In this document: in pieces, positions 36,658 through 44,922 of the stretch
How the letters are laid out: each line of letters opens with the position of its first letter
Numbering within the stretch: position 1 is the first letter of the stretch
Source of the DNA: Terricaulis silvestris
GTDB taxonomy: Bacteria; Pseudomonadota; Alphaproteobacteria; Caulobacterales; Aquidulcibacteraceae
NCBI RefSeq assembly: GCF_009792355.1
Contig: NZ_CP047045.1
Coordinates: 496,001-560,000, forward strand
Direction: 5' to 3'
Length of the DNA: 64,000 bases
Translations under genes and position numbers: made by a program
The notes under the pieces: generated by a model
The model's database searches: none
Seen by the model: only the letters and a program-made list of their open reading frames with translations
Told to the model about the DNA's origin: nothing

Positions 36658-37614
36658 ATGGTGCTTAAAGACCTAGCGGGTTATGTTCCGGCCATGACGA
36701 AGCCGATCCGCCCCACGCGCGGGTTGCCGCCCTTGAACCCGCTGCGCGCGTTCGAGGCCGCCGCGCGCCACCGGAGCTTTACGCACGCCGCCGACGAACT
36801 CTGCGTGACGCAGGGCGCGATCAGCCGATCGGTGCGAACGCTTGAGGACTTTTTCGGCGTGCCGCTGTTTGAGCGCACCGGCAACGGCCTCGCTCTGAAC
36901 GACAAGAGCGAGAAGCTCGCCGCCAGCCTGACCGAAGTGTTCGGTATGCTGAACGATGCGACGAGCGAATTCCTCGGCAACAAATCGTCACCGATCCTGA
37001 CGGTGTGGTGCTACACGAGCTTCGCCATCGGTTACCTCATTCCGCACCTGCCGGAATTCAAACTGCATCACCCGCAGATCAAGGTCCGTCTCGCCTCCGG
37101 CACCGACAGCATGGAATTTAGCGAGGATCAAATCGACGTTCGCATCCGCTACGGGCGCGGGCATTGGAAGGGCTATGAAAGCACGCTACTGTTCAAGGAA
37201 GAGCTGCGGCCAGTGTGCAGCCCGAAGCTGCTCGATCCGAAGAAGCGGCCTTATAATGTTGATATCTTGCGCGCGCTGACGTTGCTGCACCAGGATCTCC
37301 GCCGCAACGATTGGCCGGAATGGCTTGAACTTGCGGGGGCCGTCAATCTGCGGCCGCACGATAACCTAATGTTCGATGAGCTGAGTGTTGCGTACCAAGG
37401 CGCTATCGCGGGACTCGGCGTGGTGATCGCCCAGCGCGCATATTTCCGGCGCGAGCTGGAGACGGGGCAGCTATTCGAGCCGTTTGACCATGTGCTGCAT
37501 CGCGACCTCGGCTATTACGTCACCATTCCCAGCGAACGGCGCGTGAATCCGCAGGCGATCGCGTTCCGTGATTGGCTGGTGAACACATTGCAGGAATCGC
37601 TTTCGGCGGCCTGA
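36658..37614 (+). CDS. LysR-family regulator, GcvA-like
   Basis: 318 residues. N-terminal winged HTH (LRAFEAAARHRSFTHAADELCVTQGAISRSVRTLE in pieces, residues about 28-64) and a LysR effector domain. The PPLNPLRAFEAAARH start is typical of the GcvA/AmpR subgroup. ATG 36658 has AGGTGA before it; ATG 36694 is an alternative without one. Its stop directly abuts the stop of the convergent MFS gene. Confidence 0.9.
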   Translation: MVLKDLAGYVPAMTKPIRPTRGLPPLNPLRAFEAAARHRSFTHAADELCVTQGAISRSVRTLEDFFGVPLFERTGNGLALNDKSEKLAASLTEVFGMLNDATSEFLGNKSSPILTVWCYTSFAIGYLIPHLPEFKLHHPQIKVRLASGTDSMEFSEDQIDVRIRYGRGHWKGYESTLLFKEELRPVCSPKLLDPKKRPYNVDILRALTLLHQDLRRNDWPEWLELAGAVNLRPHDNLMFDELSVAYQGAIAGLGVVIAQRAYFRRELETGQLFEPFDHVLHRDLGYYVTIPSERRVNPQAIAFRDWLVNTLQESLSAA

Positions 37615-38967
37615 TTAATCGCGCATGCCGCTGATGGCGGCAGCGCCAAGCGCCGCAATCGCTGCCACGCTCAAAGCGGCGGCAATGCCGTCATGCGCGT
37701 TCCAGCGGAAAAGAAATGCAGCGATCGCCGCGCCGCAGGCTTGGCCAACTACGCGGCCGCACGCGGCGAGGCTGCCCGCACTTCCGGCGCGGGCGATCGG
37801 CACTGAGCTCGCGAGCGCGGCTGAGTTGGCGGGCTGGAAGAAGCCGTAGCCCGCACCACAAAGCGCCATACGCCAACAAAGATCGAAGGTGCTGGCTTGT
37901 GCCGGCGAAAGCGCGAGCGCCGCCAGACCGCAGGCAAAGATGACGAGACCTAGGCCGCACGCCACGCGTGGCGGCACGCCTGGAACGCGGCTGGCGAAGG
38001 GGGAGGCCGCCGCGACCGCGATCGGCCAACATGTGAAGATAAACCCAACTTCAAGGAGATCGCGCGGCGCGTCGCGCTGGAGAAGGAAGGGCGTCGCCAA
38101 GTAACCGATCAACTGCGCGATGGAGGCAGCGAACATCGTGGCCACTGCCGTGGCATAGGCGCGAATGCGCAGCAGGTCGGTTGGTAGAAGCGGCGCAATC
38201 GCCTTGCGCTGTCGAACGAGCAGCGCCGCGAAGGCGGCAAAGCTTGCTAGCCCGCCAGCGATGCACCAAAGAACCGCGCCGCCGTGTGCGAGGTTGTTGA
38301 TGGTGGTGAGCGCCGTGCCAAAGGCCGCGGCGCTCAGAGGGAAGCTCCAGAAGTCTATACGCTCCGTGGTGCGATTGGCGGGCGGGAGTGCTAGCGCGCC
38401 GATCACGAGCAAAAGTGCGCCCACCGGCACTGCAACGAGGAACAGCATTCGCCACGAGCCCGCCGCCATGAGCAGCGAAGCGATCATCGGTCCACTGGCG
38501 ATGGCGATGGCGACCACGAAGCTGTTGAGGCCGATGCCGCGCGCGAGACGGTCGCGTGGGTAGATGTCGCGTAGAATGGCGTTGGTAACGCCCAGGATGC
38601 CGGCGCCGCCGAGGCCTTGCGCGAAGCGCGCGGCGGCGAGCGTATCGAGTGTCGGCGCGATGGCGCTGATGCAAGCGCCCGCAACGAAAAGCGCCAGGCA
38701 AGTGAGATAAACGCGCCTGCGGCCCAGCACGTCCGCCAGTTTGCCGATCGGCAAAAGCGCGATGGCTGCAGCGAGTTGGTAGGAGCTGACAATCCAAATG
38801 GCCGTGCCGGGATTGACGCCGAGATCGCGCGCAATCACAGGCGCCGCGATATGGATCATTGCGCCATCGAGCACCGATACGGTGACCGCTAGTCCAACGG
38901 CCAGAGCGGCCCAGTGACGGCGCGGTGCGGCAAGGCCGTTCGGCGTGCCTACCGCCAATGCGGTCAC
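37615..38967 (-). CDS. MFS transporter, DHA2-like
   Basis: 450 residues, highly hydrophobic, with the drug-proton antiporter style helix 1 (LDGAMIHIAAPVIARDLG) and loop motif GKLADVLGRRRVY. Probably exports or imports a hydrophobic compound. ATGA overlap with the upstream FMN reductase gene, so cotranscribed with it. Confidence 0.9.
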   Translation of the reverse strand: MTALAVGTPNGLAAPRRHWAALAVGLAVTVSVLDGAMIHIAAPVIARDLGVNPGTAIWIVSSYQLAAAIALLPIGKLADVLGRRRVYLTCLALFVAGACISAIAPTLDTLAAARFAQGLGGAGILGVTNAILRDIYPRDRLARGIGLNSFVVAIAIASGPMIASLLMAAGSWRMLFLVAVPVGALLLVIGALALPPANRTTERIDFWSFPLSAAAFGTALTTINNLAHGGAVLWCIAGGLASFAAFAALLVRQRKAIAPLLPTDLLRIRAYATAVATMFAASIAQLIGYLATPFLLQRDAPRDLLEVGFIFTCWPIAVAAASPFASRVPGVPPRVACGLGLVIFACGLAALALSPAQASTFDLCWRMALCGAGYGFFQPANSAALASSVPIARAGSAGSLAACGRVVGQACGAAIAAFLFRWNAHDGIAAALSVAAIAALGAAAISGMRD

Positions 38968-39560
38968 GCGAAAGCGCGCGCTTCCGCCGGAGCCTTGGCG
39001 GCGAAACTGACGACTTGTTCGGCGAGGATGCGCAATTGCGGCGCAAGCACTTTGTCGGTGCAGGCGCCCTGCTCGTCGAATAGCTCATCGAGAGAATTGG
39101 CGGCGATGCCGAGGGGCGTCGGCCAGCCGCGTAACGCATGCACGATCGACCGCAGCGCGGCGAGCACCGAACCCGTCGCTTGCCATCCGTACGCGCAGGC
39201 GATGCAGCCAACGGCGCGGCCGTCGAGATAGGGACGTTCGTCCTTGCGGAGGTCTTCGACGTAGTCGAGTGCGTTCTTCACCATGCCGGAGATTGAGCCG
39301 TGATAGCCGGGCGAGGCGATGATCACGCCGTCGCATTCGCGGATCGCTGTGATGAGGCGCTGCGCCTTGAGGTCGCGCGTGGGCTCCTCCGGTGCATAGA
39401 GCGGCAGCACGAGGTCGGGGCCGGCCAGGAGCAGCGTGCGCGCGCCGAGCTTTTCGGCTTCAGCCAGTGCGGCGCGTAGAACCTTTTCCGAAGACGAGCC
39501 GATGCGGGTAGTGCCGCCGATGCCGATGATCAGAGGTGCGTGCGCCTTAAACCTAGCCAT
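38964..39560 (-). CDS. NAD(P)H-dependent FMN reductase
   Basis: 198 residues, flavodoxin-like SsuE/chromate reductase family. GTTRIGSSSE binds FMN phosphate at residues 16-25 and SPGYHGSISGMVKNALDYVE lines the isoalloxazine site. Could supply FMNH2 to the two luciferase-like monooxygenases of this region (inference from function, not operon). Confidence 0.92.
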   Translation of the reverse strand: MARFKAHAPLIIGIGGTTRIGSSSEKVLRAALAEAEKLGARTLLLAGPDLVLPLYAPEEPTRDLKAQRLITAIRECDGVIIASPGYHGSISGMVKNALDYVEDLRKDERPYLDGRAVGCIACAYGWQATGSVLAALRSIVHALRGWPTPLGIAANSLDELFDEQGACTDKVLAPQLRILAEQVVSFAAKAPAEARAFA

Positions 39561-39575
39561 AATCGCCTCGGACTG

Positions 39576-39592
39576 GAATATGGGATATATTC
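39576..39592 (-). promoter_or_regulatory. Inverted repeat upstream of FMN reductase
   Basis: GAATAT-N5-ATATTC, perfect 6-base arms, 16 bases before the FMN reductase start in the only AT-rich stretch nearby. Looks like an operator in the promoter of the FMN reductase-MFS pair. Confidence 0.4.
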
Positions 39593-39630
39593 AGTAATAC
39601 AGAACAGCGGGCGTCGCAAGCGAAAAAGGT

Positions 39631-39933
39631 TCAGTCCTGCCATACCATGTGGGCGCGGACGGCCTTGGCCGCCTCGTCGCGCCAACCCTTAGCCTCTGCA
39701 AATGCGAGCATTTTTTCGAAATCAACGGTCCAGGCCGTAGGCTGTTCGCCGGCTTGATCGCGCAGCCATTGTTCGCTCACCCAGACGGCCTCGCCATCCG
39801 GGCGACCGGCGGCGGCGATGGCGAGCGCGAAGGCGGGTGCGCCGCGAAGGGTGACGGGCGCGACGACCTTAAGGGCGCGCAGGTTGTCGATTTCTTCCAG
39901 TACGGCGGCATCGCCGCGAACGCGAATGATCAT
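39631..39933 (-). CDS. Small protein, hypothetical
   Basis: 100 residues from ATG 39933 (MIIRVRGDAAVLEEIDNLRALKV..), a soluble mixed alpha/beta sequence with no family I recognise. GGAG lies about 11 bases upstream. The longer frame to 40167 crosses the divergent control region and lacks coding character. Lies 70 bases before the FMN reductase gene on the same strand. Confidence 0.6.
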   Translation of the reverse strand: MIIRVRGDAAVLEEIDNLRALKVVAPVTLRGAPAFALAIAAAGRPDGEAVWVSEQWLRDQAGEQPTAWTVDFEKMLAFAEAKGWRDEAAKAVRAHMVWQD

Positions 39934-39936
39934 GTC

Positions 39937-40007
39937 GCTCAACTCCGGTGTTGAGCAATTTGGTATGCGTGCTGACCGCAAAGCCAAAACCAGAAGTGGT
40001 ATGCGTG
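39937..40007. promoter_or_regulatory. Inverted and direct repeats in divergent control region
   Basis: GCTCAAC-N6-GTTGAGC (39937-39956) abuts the small gene, and TGGTATGCGTG occurs twice (39961-39971 and 39997-40007), 36 bases apart. Candidate regulator sites for the small gene and/or the PhyH dioxygenase gene. Confidence 0.4.
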
Positions 40008-40155
40008 GAATGAACAAACCGCATGGCCTGGAACGCCACGGAAAGTGCTGCCCGCGGGAGAATTTCTCAATTGCTCTGACGCAGTGCCGGGCCCACTTTT
40101 GGCGCCATGCGGGCGGCTCATGTCCGCTCCGAGGAAACGGTCGAAGGGTGACGCG

Positions 40156-41076
40156 ATGACGATGCAAGCCGAACGCACGCGCGACGCTGCGCCGGTGGTG
40201 ACCGACGCCGAAGTGCAGTTATTCTTGCGCGATGGCTTCGTGCTTCCCGAGCGCGGCCTGCCGCCTGAAGATACCGCCGCGATGGTGGCCGCGTGCGAGG
40301 AAGTCTTCTGCACCAATGCCAACTGGCAGAACCTGTTGCGCATGCCGCACATCCCGAAGCGCCCGGATCAAGACGAAGGCGTGCAAGGGGGCGAGCACCT
40401 GTTCAAGTTCGCCATCCACCCGATGATCATCGAGGCCGCGCGCCGGCTCGTAGGCGACAATATCATCATGTGGGGCGGCGAGATTTTCGCTAAGCCGCCA
40501 GGTGTGGGCAAGGCCACGCCGTGGCACCAGGATTGCTATAATCCCGCGGTGAAGCCTGGCCCGGGACGTGCGCGTGCGCGCAGTGCGATGATCTGGATCG
40601 CGATCGACAATTGTGACGAAGAGAATGGCTGCCTGCGCTTCATTCCAGGCTCCGGGGGCAACGGCCTGGTCGAGCACATTCGCGATGACAAAAGCGACGC
40701 GCTGTTGAGCTTCGAAGCCGATACCCACGATTTCGACGTAAACTCTTCCGTGCCAGCGATCCGCCGCCCAGGCCAATACTCGGCGCACGATCTCTATTGC
40801 GTCCACGGCGCACAACCGAACAACTCAAGCCGCCGCCGCGCGGGGCTGACGTTCCACTACATGAACTCTGAAGATGCGTACGATCGTAGTTTTGGCGATG
40901 CGGTTGCATCGGGCCAGGGCCGTAAGCCAGCGCCGTTGGCGTCACGCCCGATCTGGCTGGTGCTCGGCGAGAACAAAAACCCGATCAATGACTTTAGGCG
41001 CGGCCACCAAAATCTCGAGGATCTGGATGAGCAGGCCGATGCGATGCTTCAGCAACTGAATAAACAGCGCAGCTGA
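40156..41076 (+). CDS. Phytanoyl-CoA dioxygenase (PhyH) family protein
   Basis: 306 residues. Fe(II)/2-oxoglutarate enzyme: iron ligands in PWHQDCYN (His and Asp), distal His in DLYCVHGAQPN, followed by the SSRRRAG Arg region. PhyH-type enzymes 2-hydroxylate branched acyl-CoAs or small hydrophobic substrates. Start ATG 40156, with AAGGGTG upstream; the longer frame crosses the control region. Convergent with the IclR pair. Confidence 0.9.
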   Translation: MTMQAERTRDAAPVVTDAEVQLFLRDGFVLPERGLPPEDTAAMVAACEEVFCTNANWQNLLRMPHIPKRPDQDEGVQGGEHLFKFAIHPMIIEAARRLVGDNIIMWGGEIFAKPPGVGKATPWHQDCYNPAVKPGPGRARARSAMIWIAIDNCDEENGCLRFIPGSGGNGLVEHIRDDKSDALLSFEADTHDFDVNSSVPAIRRPGQYSAHDLYCVHGAQPNNSSRRRAGLTFHYMNSEDAYDRSFGDAVASGQGRKPAPLASRPIWLVLGENKNPINDFRRGHQNLEDLDEQADAMLQQLNKQRS

Positions 41077-41080
41077 CGCT

Positions 41081-41920
41081 TCACGCGCCGCGGGGATTGG
41101 GCGGCAGGCGCAAATAGATATCATCCGGATCGAGGTGCGCGAACGGCGAAGCAAAACGCTCTGGCGCCGCCGCGATGATGCTCTCGAGCGCTTTACGCGC
41201 CGCCGTAACGCTCGCAGGCGCGAGACCTGAACCGGAGCGGGCGACTGGTCCGTGAACCGTGAGTGCCGCCAGTACTTCGCCGACGCTGCGCAGTGGCATG
41301 CCGACGGCGGATTGGCCTGGCGAGTATTGCTGTATTTCGGCCAAGAAGCCGTCACGTTGCGTGGCTGCTGCTGCTCCTTCGGCCGCCTTGCGTTCGGCTG
41401 CACTGGGCTTGAAGTGGCGTTCAGCGAACCTCCAGTAACGTGCGATGTCGTCGGCGCTAAGTGCAGCGAGGATGGTGCGCGATGGCAGCGTCGCATGCAG
41501 TGGCGAAACTTCGCCGAGGCGGTCGCGATGATAGAAATCGTGGCTACCGTAGGCGACGGCGATGCGCAGGCTGTACCAGCCGAGCCGCACGCTTACCGAA
41601 GCGGTTTCGCCGCTTTCGTCGGCGAGCTGCCGCAACGCCGGCCCCGCTTCGCGCTGTAGCGCGAAGCGCTTGAGCAGGGCGCGGTTGAGGAGGCGCGGCA
41701 TGGCGCCGAGTTCGTAGCGCGATGAAGCCTGAAAGCGGTCGATATACTCGGACTCTTCCAGCGTAATCAGCGCGCGATACACAGTGGATGGCGGTAGCGA
41801 GAGTTCACGGGCAATTTCTGAGACGCCCATAGGTTCGCTCGCTTCGCTCACAACCCGTAGGGCGTCGAACACGTGGGAGGCGGAGGAATTCACCGCGGAA
41901 CGGGTCGGTTTCTTGCTCAT
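41081..41920 (-). CDS. IclR-family regulator
   Basis: 279 residues. Winged HTH at about residues 31-55 (GVSEIARELSLPPSTVYRAL) and a C-terminal IclR effector domain (HATLPSRTILAAL, SAVGMPLRS). Overlaps the preceding IclR gene by four bases (ATGA), so both are made from one message. Possible heteromeric or sequential regulators of the neighbouring crotonase and PhyH genes. Confidence 0.92.
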   Translation of the reverse strand: MSKKPTRSAVNSSASHVFDALRVVSEASEPMGVSEIARELSLPPSTVYRALITLEESEYIDRFQASSRYELGAMPRLLNRALLKRFALQREAGPALRQLADESGETASVSVRLGWYSLRIAVAYGSHDFYHRDRLGEVSPLHATLPSRTILAALSADDIARYWRFAERHFKPSAAERKAAEGAAAATQRDGFLAEIQQYSPGQSAVGMPLRSVGEVLAALTVHGPVARSGSGLAPASVTAARKALESIIAAAPERFASPFAHLDPDDIYLRLPPNPRGA

Positions 41921-42720
41921 TGCCCAGCCGTCTCCGAGGCGTAGAGCTTCGTACGCGCGCGCAACTCATCTACAAGCGCGCGCAGTGGCGGCATAATGGC
42001 GTTCGAATCCGGATCGAAGCGGTCCTCCGGGCCGCCGACGGCGATCACGCCATGCAGGCCGCCTTCTGAGTCCTCAATTGGAAAGGCCACTGCCGCCATT
42101 ACCGGATTTACGCCACGGCGGGCGATCTCATAGCCGCGTTGCCGGATCGCGTGTACGGCGCGCCAGAGGTCCGGCGCTTTCATCACGCCGTCCGGACGAC
42201 TGAGCCGCATCGGCGAACGGCGCTCGGCGTAGGCGTTGATGTCGTCGTCCTGCAGCGACGCCAATAGCACGCGGCCCGAAGTAGTGGCGTGCAGCGGGCG
42301 CAGCGCGCCGATCCGCGTTCGCCAGGCGCCCAGCTTTCGGGTTTCCACCGCATCGATGAACACGCTGAAGTCTTGCGCCCGAACCGCAAGTGACACGCTC
42401 TCGCCTGTAAGTTCGTAAATCTGTCGCATGAAGGGTGAAGCGAGTGTGCGGAAGTCCGGCTCGGCTTGGTTGAAGTTCTGTAGTTCGAGGATGCGGAAGC
42501 CGAGTTCGTAGCGGCCAGTCGCGGCCTTGCGCACGAGGTAGCCCTGTTCGACCAACGTCGTCAGTGCGCGGTGGACCATGTTCTTGGTCATGCCCAAGCG
42601 CTGGTTTAATTCGGTGACGCCGAAGTCCTCGGTGTTGCCGACGAACGCGGAGAGCACTCGCAGTACGCGCGCGGTGGCTTTGTTGTGTTCGCGATCAGAA
42701 GTTGGATCAGACGCCGGCAT
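41917..42720 (-). CDS. IclR-family regulator
   Basis: 267 residues. HTH FGVTELNQRLGMTKNMVHRAL at about 33-53 and effector domain with LRPLHATTSGRVLLA and AVAFPIEDSEGG. First of two overlapping IclR genes, divergent from the crotonase gene; a 7-base inverted repeat lies between them. Confidence 0.92.
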   Translation of the reverse strand: MPASDPTSDREHNKATARVLRVLSAFVGNTEDFGVTELNQRLGMTKNMVHRALTTLVEQGYLVRKAATGRYELGFRILELQNFNQAEPDFRTLASPFMRQIYELTGESVSLAVRAQDFSVFIDAVETRKLGAWRTRIGALRPLHATTSGRVLLASLQDDDINAYAERRSPMRLSRPDGVMKAPDLWRAVHAIRQRGYEIARRGVNPVMAAVAFPIEDSEGGLHGVIAVGGPEDRFDPDSNAIMPPLRALVDELRARTKLYASETAGQ

Positions 42721-42859
42721 ATGGAACGGTCTTAGCTAGGCCGATAAGTCTGCGCTAGCTCTTGCGCGGCCCCGCGATGCCCAATTCCCCTTTTTACGCA
42801 AGCCGTTGAACTGCATTTTCCCTCACCCGGGATCGCTTATGAGCGTCCATCATTGGCAA

Positions 42860-42881
42860 GTCACAAAAAGTGGGTTGTGAC
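42860..42881. promoter_or_regulatory. Operator-like inverted repeat between IclR and crotonase genes
   Basis: GTCACAA-N8-TTGTGAC, perfect 7-base arms, in the 236-base divergent region. A good candidate binding site for one of the IclR proteins. Confidence 0.5.
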
Positions 42882-42956
42882 GAGCACCCCCGATTAGAAG
42901 ATTGGACCGTGGAAAGCCGTCTGCTGGCAAGCTGGCGATACGGGGAGTTCGAAGGC

Positions 42957-43769
42957 ATGTCGGCAGTCGCTGAGATCATGAGCCCGGGACACGAGCTGAT
43001 CTCCACGCGCATCGAAGAGCGCAGCGAAGGCGGCCGCGTCGGCTATGTCACCGTCAACAACGAAGCGAAGTACAATGCGCTTCCTGCCGAGGGGCGTCGC
43101 GCCATCGGCGAGGCCATGCGCGCGCTTTCACATGATCCCGATCTTCGTGCGATCGTGCTCACGGGGGCAGGCGACAAAGCCTTCATCGGCGGCGCCAATG
43201 TCAGCGAAATGTCCGAGTTTCCGAATGCGCGGGTGGCCGAGGAAGGCAGCGCGCAGACGCACTACGCATGCGACAGCATCCGCCGCGCGCCGGTGCCGGT
43301 GATTGCGCGGATCAATGGCTATTGCCTGGGCGCGGGCATGGAGATTGCGACCTCGTGCGATATGCGCGTGGCCTCGCGCAATGCGAAGTTCGGCATGCCG
43401 GAAGTCCGCTTCGGCCTGCCCTCGGGCATGGAAGCGTGCCTGATGCCTCGCCTGATCGGTTGGGGTAAGACGATGGAACTCGTCTATACGGGCGAGATGA
43501 TCGACGCCGAGGAAGCTTATCACTTCGGCTTCGTGGAGAAATTGGTGGACCAGTCTGAGTTGGACGCCGCTACCGAAAAGTGGGTGCGCGCCATCGTGAC
43601 GGCAGGACCGCGCGCGATCCGGCTGCAGAAAGAACTGAACCGCGACTGGGAGCGCATGTCGATCGCCGATGCGGTACAACAAGGCATTCGTGCCGTGGGC
43701 CGTGCGCATTTGACCGACGAGCCGCGCCGCCTGCTCACCGCGTTCAAGAACCGCAAGCGCAACAAGTAA
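42957..43769 (+). CDS. Enoyl-CoA hydratase/isomerase (crotonase) family
   Basis: 270 residues. Oxyanion motif FIGGANVSEM, GAGMEIATSCD and FGMPEVRFGL, so both hydratase Glu residues are present. ATG 42957 has GGGGAG upstream; the frame is open further but that part covers the operator-like repeat at 42860-42881. First gene of a rightward set with a cyclase-family hydrolase and an ABM-fold protein. Confidence 0.9.
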   Translation: MSAVAEIMSPGHELISTRIEERSEGGRVGYVTVNNEAKYNALPAEGRRAIGEAMRALSHDPDLRAIVLTGAGDKAFIGGANVSEMSEFPNARVAEEGSAQTHYACDSIRRAPVPVIARINGYCLGAGMEIATSCDMRVASRNAKFGMPEVRFGLPSGMEACLMPRLIGWGKTMELVYTGEMIDAEEAYHFGFVEKLVDQSELDAATEKWVRAIVTAGPRAIRLQKELNRDWERMSIADAVQQGIRAVGRAHLTDEPRRLLTAFKNRKRNK

Positions 43770-43800
43770 TCCGGCGCAGTTCGCGCCGACGGAGCGCTCG

Positions 43801-44625
43801 ATGTTAGACACCCCGGCGAACGTCGCCACGTGGCTGAGCCATGCGCGCACGCTGCTACGCGCGGGCGAGATCGTCGAGCTGAGCCATCCGATGACGATGG
43901 ACATGCCGCACAGCCCGAACCATCCGCCGTTCATGTTCCGGCTGACGAAGCTGCACGGTGACTCGTCGCTGGGCGGCGACGTGTCGGCATCGAGCGACAT
44001 GTTCACCATGGGCAGCCACAATGGCACGCACATCGATGGGCTTGGCCACATCGCGTGCGGCGGCATCGTTGCGGGCGGCCTCGTGGCCGAGGAGATCAGC
44101 TCACGCCGCGACGGTTTTCAGGAAATCGGCATCGAGACGGTGGAGCCACTCTTCCTGCGCGGCGTGCTGCTTGACGTAGCGCGTCATCATGGACGCGAGC
44201 GGCTTGAGATAACGCACGCGATTGGCGCCGACGAGCTAGAAACGGTCGCTGCGGCCCAAGGTGTCGAGGTCATGCCGGGCGATGCGGTGCTGATCCGCAC
44301 CGGCTGGGCGCAGCTCTGGGCCGACCACAGCGCGTACGTCGGTTATCCGAAAGGTTCGCCCGGCGTCACGGGCGAGGCAGCTGCGTGGCTTGGCGATCGC
44401 GGCGTTCGCACAACGGGAACCGACACGTTCGCTTACGACGTCCGTCCGGCGCCGCAGATGCCGGCGCATGTCGAACTGATGGTGAAGCGCCGCATCAACA
44501 TCATGGAAAACCTGGTGCTCGAGGAACTCTCGCGCCGTGGCGTGTTTGAATTCATGTTCTGCGCGTTGCCGCTCAGGATCGTCGGCGGCACAGGATCGCC
44601 GATCCGGCCGATCGCATTATATTAG
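43801..44625 (+). CDS. Cyclase-family hydrolase (kynurenine formamidase-like)
   Basis: 274 residues. Metal-binding SHNGTHIDGLGHIAC is the HxGTHxDxxxH signature of the cyclase/arylformamidase fold; C-terminal DVRPAP and IRIVGGTGSPIRP match the longer bacterial branch. Expected to hydrolyse an amide, lactone or cyclic ester. 31 bases after the crotonase gene. Confidence 0.9.
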   Translation: MLDTPANVATWLSHARTLLRAGEIVELSHPMTMDMPHSPNHPPFMFRLTKLHGDSSLGGDVSASSDMFTMGSHNGTHIDGLGHIACGGIVAGGLVAEEISSRRDGFQEIGIETVEPLFLRGVLLDVARHHGRERLEITHAIGADELETVAAAQGVEVMPGDAVLIRTGWAQLWADHSAYVGYPKGSPGVTGEAAAWLGDRGVRTTGTDTFAYDVRPAPQMPAHVELMVKRRINIMENLVLEELSRRGVFEFMFCALPLRIVGGTGSPIRPIALY

Positions 44626-44634
44626 GAGGCGTCA

Positions 44635-44922
44635 ATGTTGATGCGCGTTACGTGGGGCAAGATCAAATCGGGGCGCTGGGATGAATACGAAGGGCTCTGG
44701 AACGCCTATGCGCAGCGAACCAAAAACACGCCTGGCCTGAAGGGCCGCTACCTGTTGCGTGACAGCGAAACTAAGGACGCCGGCTATTCGATCTCGCTCT
44801 GGGAAAACGAGGGCGACTTCGATGCCTTCAAGAAGACCGAGCCGAACGCGCAAGACATGTCCGACTGCTTCGTCGGTCAATACGTGACGACGATCTGTGA
44901 AGTGCGCGGTTCGACAGTCTAA
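44635..44922 (+). CDS. Antibiotic biosynthesis monooxygenase-like (ABM) protein
   Basis: 95 residues, dimeric alpha/beta-barrel ferredoxin-like fold: starts MRVTWGKIKSGRWDEYE, with YLLRDSETKDAGYSISLWEN typical of ABM/stress-response proteins. AGGAGG immediately upstream, nine bases after the cyclase stop. Could be a cofactor-free oxygenase or an isomerase. Four-base convergent overlap with the aldehyde dehydrogenase gene. Confidence 0.8.
   Translation: MLMRVTWGKIKSGRWDEYEGLWNAYAQRTKNTPGLKGRYLLRDSETKDAGYSISLWENEGDFDAFKKTEPNAQDMSDCFVGQYVTTICEVRGSTV

Noticed and set aside
38051-39211. Minus-strand frame of 386 codons
   Set aside because: Covers the MFS and FMN reductase genes in another frame; low-complexity Arg/Ser-rich translation.
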